In this document: positions 43,105-45,828 of the stretch, in pieces
Numbering within the stretch: the first letter of the stretch is position 1
How the letters are laid out: each line of letters begins with the position of its first letter
Source of the DNA: Planctomycetota bacterium
Lineage (GTDB): Bacteria; Planctomycetota; UBA1135
Length of the DNA stretch: 45,828 nt
Reading direction: 5' to 3'
Assembly: GCA_027623295.1 (NCBI GenBank)
Contig: JAQBXR010000006.1
Coordinates: 90,975 to 136,802, forward strand
Position numbers and translations under genes: made by a program
The notes under the pieces: model-generated
Told to the model about the DNA's origin: nothing
Seen by the model: only the letters and a program-made list of their open reading frames with translations
The model's database searches: none

Positions 43105-44915
43105 AGCGCTTTAGATACCGCTTTGTTGCGGTTCTCCTCAGCCAATCCCCAAGCCATAGCAAGGGTGTCGCGCAATATGCTTGGCGTGACTGGCTTGGCA
43201 AGATAGGCGCTGAAGCCTGCTCGGCGATATTCCTTACTGCAGCCTGCGCCAGTTTCGGAAGTGAGCAAAACCATGCAACACTCTTCGAGAATCGGGTCGC
43301 TCATCATCATCATGCCTAGTCGCTTGCCATCCATGTCTGGCAGTTCATGATCGATGACCGCGAGTTGGAACGGACACTTATTATCTAGGCCGACTCCCAT
43401 CAAACGGAGAGCTTCTTGGCTGGTTGCGGCGAGGACTGGCTGCACGCCCCATTCCATGAGTTGCTCTACAAGAACATCGCGGTTACAGGCGTTATCTTCT
43501 ACGACGAGCGCTTTTAAGCCAGCAAGGTTGCCCGAGAAGAGGTTGGTGACTTTCGGCCCACGGCTGTGAGGAAGCTCAAGATCGAACCATAGGTCGGTAC
43601 GGTCTTCATCGTGGTCAAATCCCATCTGACCGCCCATGAGGTCAAGAATGCGTTGACTTAAGGCTAAGCCAAAGCCACTTCCTGAGTGACTGTGGTCCTC
43701 GCCGTTCTCGTTGGCATCCGAATGGAAGCTCTGTTGAAGTACTTTGCGCTTCTCTAGTGACAAGTTTTGCCCGGAGCCTCGTACGTGGAATCGCATGACC
43801 GATTTGCGGTCGGCAGTACCCATCTCTTCGACATCAATTAACACGTGGCCTGAGTCGCTGAGACCAACCGTGTTCTTGACTAATGCGCCAAGAATCTGTT
43901 GGATGCGACCAGCATCGCCGGTGAAGAAGCGCGGGGTTTTCGGTGCAAAGCGCAGCAGAATCTCAATCCCGTTGTGACTTGCCCCTTGGGCAAGATGCTT
44001 GGCGACTCCAGCCACGGCCACTTCTATATCGAAAGGCTTGTACTCGAGTTCCAACTCTCCAGATTCGATGCGAGAGAAATCTAAGACATCTTCCAAAAGC
44101 TCCATGAGAGCGGTTCCGGATTCTTGAATCGCCTTGGCGTAGTCTTTTTGCACCTGATCCATTTCGGTGCCGTGGAGCATGCGGGTCATGCCTTGAATGC
44201 CGGTTAACGGCACGCGCATTTCACTGCCAACCTTGGCAAGAATTTGGTTTTGCACCTGCAACGTTTCATGCACACGACGGTCCGCTGCAACTCTGAATGA
44301 GCGCTCCTTATCAAGCTTATCTTGAATGTCATCTAGCTCTGTTTGCTTGCGGGTGTGCTCCGTAAGGAAACCACTCATCAAGAACGCAGCGCCGGCGAGA
44401 AGAATCAGATTCTCAAGCATCTTGTAGATGGATTCGCTGCGCCCAGAAAGATCGGCAGGAGAATCTAGGCTGAACTGATTTAGTTGTCCAAGGACTAAAA
44501 CGCTGAGCAAACTCACGGCGGCCCAGCTCATGCCGGCACGAGGACCGGAAAGCAGAGCAGCGCAGAGTGGCAGCAGTGCGAACCAGGCAATGGAAGCAGC
44601 ATTGGCGCTGCCGTTATGCAGGGTCACGAAAGTCGAAGCCAAAAATAGTCCGACTGTAATGACTTGGCCGATTTTCTGAATCGGACGGTGACGGTGAACC
44701 ATGACCCGAATGACACCCGCCATTCCGACCAAGCCCATCATGCCGAGAGAGAACACACTCACTCCTTGGCGGATGTCGACCCCAATGTAAAACAGTGCAA
44801 TCAGGCATAGCCCGAAAGCGAGTCCTTTGATCATGCGATAACGCGCAGCCTCTAAAGAGGGGTCTAAGCCCTCCAGTTTTGGAGGTCGTACAAGGTCTTG
44901 AAGGAAGGCAATCAC
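43101..44915 (-). CDS. Hybrid histidine-kinase-like protein without the phospho-acceptor His
   Basis: This 604-residue protein has five or six N-terminal helices (about 30-185), a dimerisation domain (about 215-285), an HATPase-like domain (about 295-450) and a C-terminal receiver (about 466-590). The H-box reads GSEMRVPLTGIQGM, with S231 where the phosphorylated His should be. The N-box keeps N348. The G1 box has R379-G-S-G in place of the usual Asp-x-G-x-G, while G2 (GSGFGLAL) is kept. The receiver is intact: E473/D474, D522 (AVIDHELPDMDG), LLTSETG and AKPV. It therefore probably cannot autophosphorylate. The start is a GTG at 44915. Partner proteins are unknown. Confidence 0.85.
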   Translation of the reverse strand: MIAFLQDLVRPPKLEGLDPSLEAARYRMIKGLAFGLCLIALFYIGVDIRQGVSVFSLGMMGLVGMAGVIRVMVHRHRPIQKIGQVITVGLFLASTFVTLHNGSANAASIAWFALLPLCAALLSGPRAGMSWAAVSLLSVLVLGQLNQFSLDSPADLSGRSESIYKMLENLILLAGAAFLMSGFLTEHTRKQTELDDIQDKLDKERSFRVAADRRVHETLQVQNQILAKVGSEMRVPLTGIQGMTRMLHGTEMDQVQKDYAKAIQESGTALMELLEDVLDFSRIESGELELEYKPFDIEVAVAGVAKHLAQGASHNGIEILLRFAPKTPRFFTGDAGRIQQILGALVKNTVGLSDSGHVLIDVEEMGTADRKSVMRFHVRGSGQNLSLEKRKVLQQSFHSDANENGEDHSHSGSGFGLALSQRILDLMGGQMGFDHDEDRTDLWFDLELPHSRGPKVTNLFSGNLAGLKALVVEDNACNRDVLVEQLMEWGVQPVLAATSQEALRLMGVGLDNKCPFQLAVIDHELPDMDGKRLGMMMMSDPILEECCMVLLTSETGAGCSKEYRRAGFSAYLAKPVTPSILRDTLAMAWGLAEENRNKAVSKAL

Positions 44916-45002
44916 GTTTCGATGATGGGTAAAAGCCCGCGTGTGGGAGCGGACATTTCCTTTTCGGCATGGCGAGGGGCCTTTCTGAAGGCTTCAGGCA
45001 GA

Positions 45003-45031
45003 CTCACATTAGTTGTTGGCACTGTTATCCT
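45003..45031 (+). promoter_or_regulatory. Promoter of the AhpD-like selenoprotein gene
   Basis: CTCACA (45003-45008) and TATCCT (45026-45031) are 17 bases apart. The -10 ends six bases before the ATG at 45038, so the transcript is probably leaderless. Confidence 0.55.
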
Positions 45032-45037
45032 GTGCAA

Positions 45038-45595
45038 ATGGCGTGGATTAAGCAGATACAGGACAAGGAAGCCCAGGGTGTGGTGAAGAAAATTTTCGCC
45101 GATGCCATCCGGAGAACTGGAAGAGTGTGGAATATTGTGCGCTTGACGAGCTTAAATGGGGGCATGACTAGAGCTCATATGGGGCTCTACCGCAGTGTGA
45201 TGGCTGCTGACACCAGCTTGAGCCCTCGCGTCCGCGAAACGCTGGCGGTGGTGGTGAGTCAGGTCAACGCCTGCCGTTACTGAACTTTGGCGCATGCAGG
45301 CGACCTCCGTGATGAGGTTGGCGAAAAAGAGTTAGCCAGTGCTTTACTGGAATCTGGCTGGGAAACTGCGCCTTTGAGTGCCAAGGAGCTCGGGCTATGT
45401 GCCTATGCAGCAAAATTGACCTCCTCTCCGGCAGAAATGTCCGAACACGATGTCCTTCAACTACGCGAGCTTGGTTGGACCGATCTTGAAATCCACGATG
45501 CTTGCCAGGTGATTGCGTATTTCAACTACGTGAACCGGTTGGCGGATGGGCTTGGAGTGGATTTGGAAAAAGAGATGAGCCCCTCGCACGGGTAG
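45038..45595 (+). CDS. AhpD-like carboxymuconolactone-decarboxylase-family protein with in-frame UGA, predicted selenoprotein
   Basis: Reading through one TGA at 45281-45283 gives a 185-residue protein of normal family length with no other stop. The active site then reads VNACRYU followed by TLAH. E67, C79, U82 and H86 keep the exact 12-3-4 spacing of Glu118, Cys130, Cys133 and His137 in M. tuberculosis AhpD, so the UGA sits at the second catalytic Cys. The part after the UGA continues the family fold (LCAYAAKLTSSPAEMSEHDV, VIAYFNYVNRLADGLGVD) in the same frame. A hairpin fitting bacterial SECIS rules follows. AhpD-like proteins are disulfide reductases or peroxidases, so Sec would raise reactivity towards peroxides. 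A sequencing error from TGC or TGT is the alternative. Confidence 0.85.
45301..45320 (+). promoter_or_regulatory. Candidate bacterial SECIS hairpin
   Basis: CGACCTC and GAGGTTG form seven pairs (one G-T) around the loop CGTGAT. The loop starts 24 bases after the UGA and has G as its second base. Bacterial SECIS rules expect a loop within roughly 16-37 bases and at least one G in its first two positions. Confidence 0.6.
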
Positions 45596-45598
45596 AAT
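45593..45598 (+). promoter_or_regulatory. -10-like hexamer before the mutase-like gene
   Basis: TAGAAT, whose TAG is the stop codon of the AhpD-like gene, is followed by six bases (ctcgcc) and the ATG at 45605. Confidence 0.35.
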
Positions 45599-45604
45599 CT
45601 CGCC

Positions 45605-45828
45605 ATGGAAACATGGCGCAAACGCGTTGAGGAGGAGCTGAAGGGAGCCGACTTTGAGCGTGCACTGGTGGACCATGCCTTCGCTGGAGTATCCGTAGCT
45701 CCGCTATATGCCGCTTCCGATTTGCAGGGCTTGGCTTTGCAGGAAGAGGTCGGATGTGCGCCCTTTGTACGTGGTCGGGTGGCAGTGGCTGGCGGAGGGT
45801 GGGGAAATGAGCCACGCTACGACTTGCC
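45605..45828 (+). CDS. Methylmalonyl-CoA mutase small-subunit-like protein, 3' end cut by window
   Basis: The frame is open from the ATG at 45605 to the window edge (74 codons). The N-terminal pattern W-K-x-V-EEELKGADFERAL, then VSVAPLYAASDL and CAPFVRGRVA, matches the start of methylmalonyl-CoA mutase-type subunits (MutA), where PLY-T-D and PFVRG are conserved and line the substrate channel. The full protein would rearrange methylmalonyl-CoA and succinyl-CoA with a partner subunit and B12, but only the N-terminus is visible. It starts nine bases after the AhpD-like gene, so the two may share transcripts. Confidence 0.75.
   Translation, partial: METWRKRVEEELKGADFERALVDHAFAGVSVAPLYAASDLQGLALQEEVGCAPFVRGRVAVAGGGWGNEPRYDL

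Noticed and set aside
45287..45595. Separate gene starting after the TGA at 45281
   Set aside because: The frame after the TGA has no start codon or promoter at its beginning and continues the AhpD fold in phase, so it is the second half of the gene at 45038.
1..45828. CRISPR array, tRNA, rRNA, insertion sequence or prophage
   Set aside because: I saw no regularly spaced direct repeats, no cloverleaf with a T-loop consensus, no transposase or phage structural protein. A covariance-model search would be needed to exclude small RNAs.

Overview
The window looks like the chromosome of a diderm, free-living bacterium, most likely a member of the Planctomycetota. This is inferred from protein style, not from a marker gene. 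Supporting it are many signal-peptide proteins ending in long all-beta domains (an FG-GAP protein, an M14 carboxypeptidase), HEAT-like secreted paralogs, a gingipain-type C25 peptidase, a DUF481 outer-membrane protein and a porin, an arylsulfotransferase-like lipoprotein, and few Shine-Dalgarno sequences. Base composition is moderately GC-rich throughout. I saw no tRNA, rRNA, insertion sequence, phage or CRISPR.

Layout. 1-6180: edge of a DUF481 gene (-), an HD-GYP c-di-GMP phosphodiesterase, Xaa-Pro aminopeptidase and a two-gene ABC exporter, closed by a hairpin terminator. 6185-14933 (-): one compact run in the order S41 peptidase, tsaD, larB, four tandem secreted HEAT-like paralogs, carA. 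15003-15999: a PTPS-folE pair. 16136-20895: a possible small membrane protein, an XRE/shikimate-kinase fusion regulator, an FG-GAP protein and a carboxypeptidase-regulatory-like lipoprotein. 20892-23070 (-): a porin, a covalent-FMN protein and a haem-b-like membrane protein behind a Fur box. 23163-28456: deoA, a receiver-like/HlyD-like fusion, a DUF3568 lipoprotein, rsmJ, nadA. 28560-32486: C25 peptidase, a truncated DUF2238 gene and class I aldolase. 32502-33690: small orphan ORFs, gene debris and many hairpins. 33693-38209 (-): two prepilin-like genes, an exodeoxyribonuclease III and an M14 carboxypeptidase. 38271-44915: an ALDH7-type dehydrogenase, an arylsulfotransferase, a frameshifted acyltransferase, an alpha/beta hydrolase and a degenerate hybrid histidine kinase. 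45038-45828: an AhpD-like gene with an in-frame UGA, then the start of a methylmalonyl-CoA mutase small-subunit-like gene.

The strongest unusual observation is the AhpD-like gene. A single UGA occupies the second Cys of the CxxC active site, both halves are in one frame, and a bacterial SECIS-like hairpin follows. I read it as a selenoprotein with a CxxU motif. Other signals are a Fur-box-controlled extracytoplasmic flavin/porin/haem cluster, a family of four tandem secreted paralogs, a recurring -10-like hexamer exactly six bases before start codons (leaderless transcription), and a hybrid kinase that lacks its phospho-acceptor histidine.
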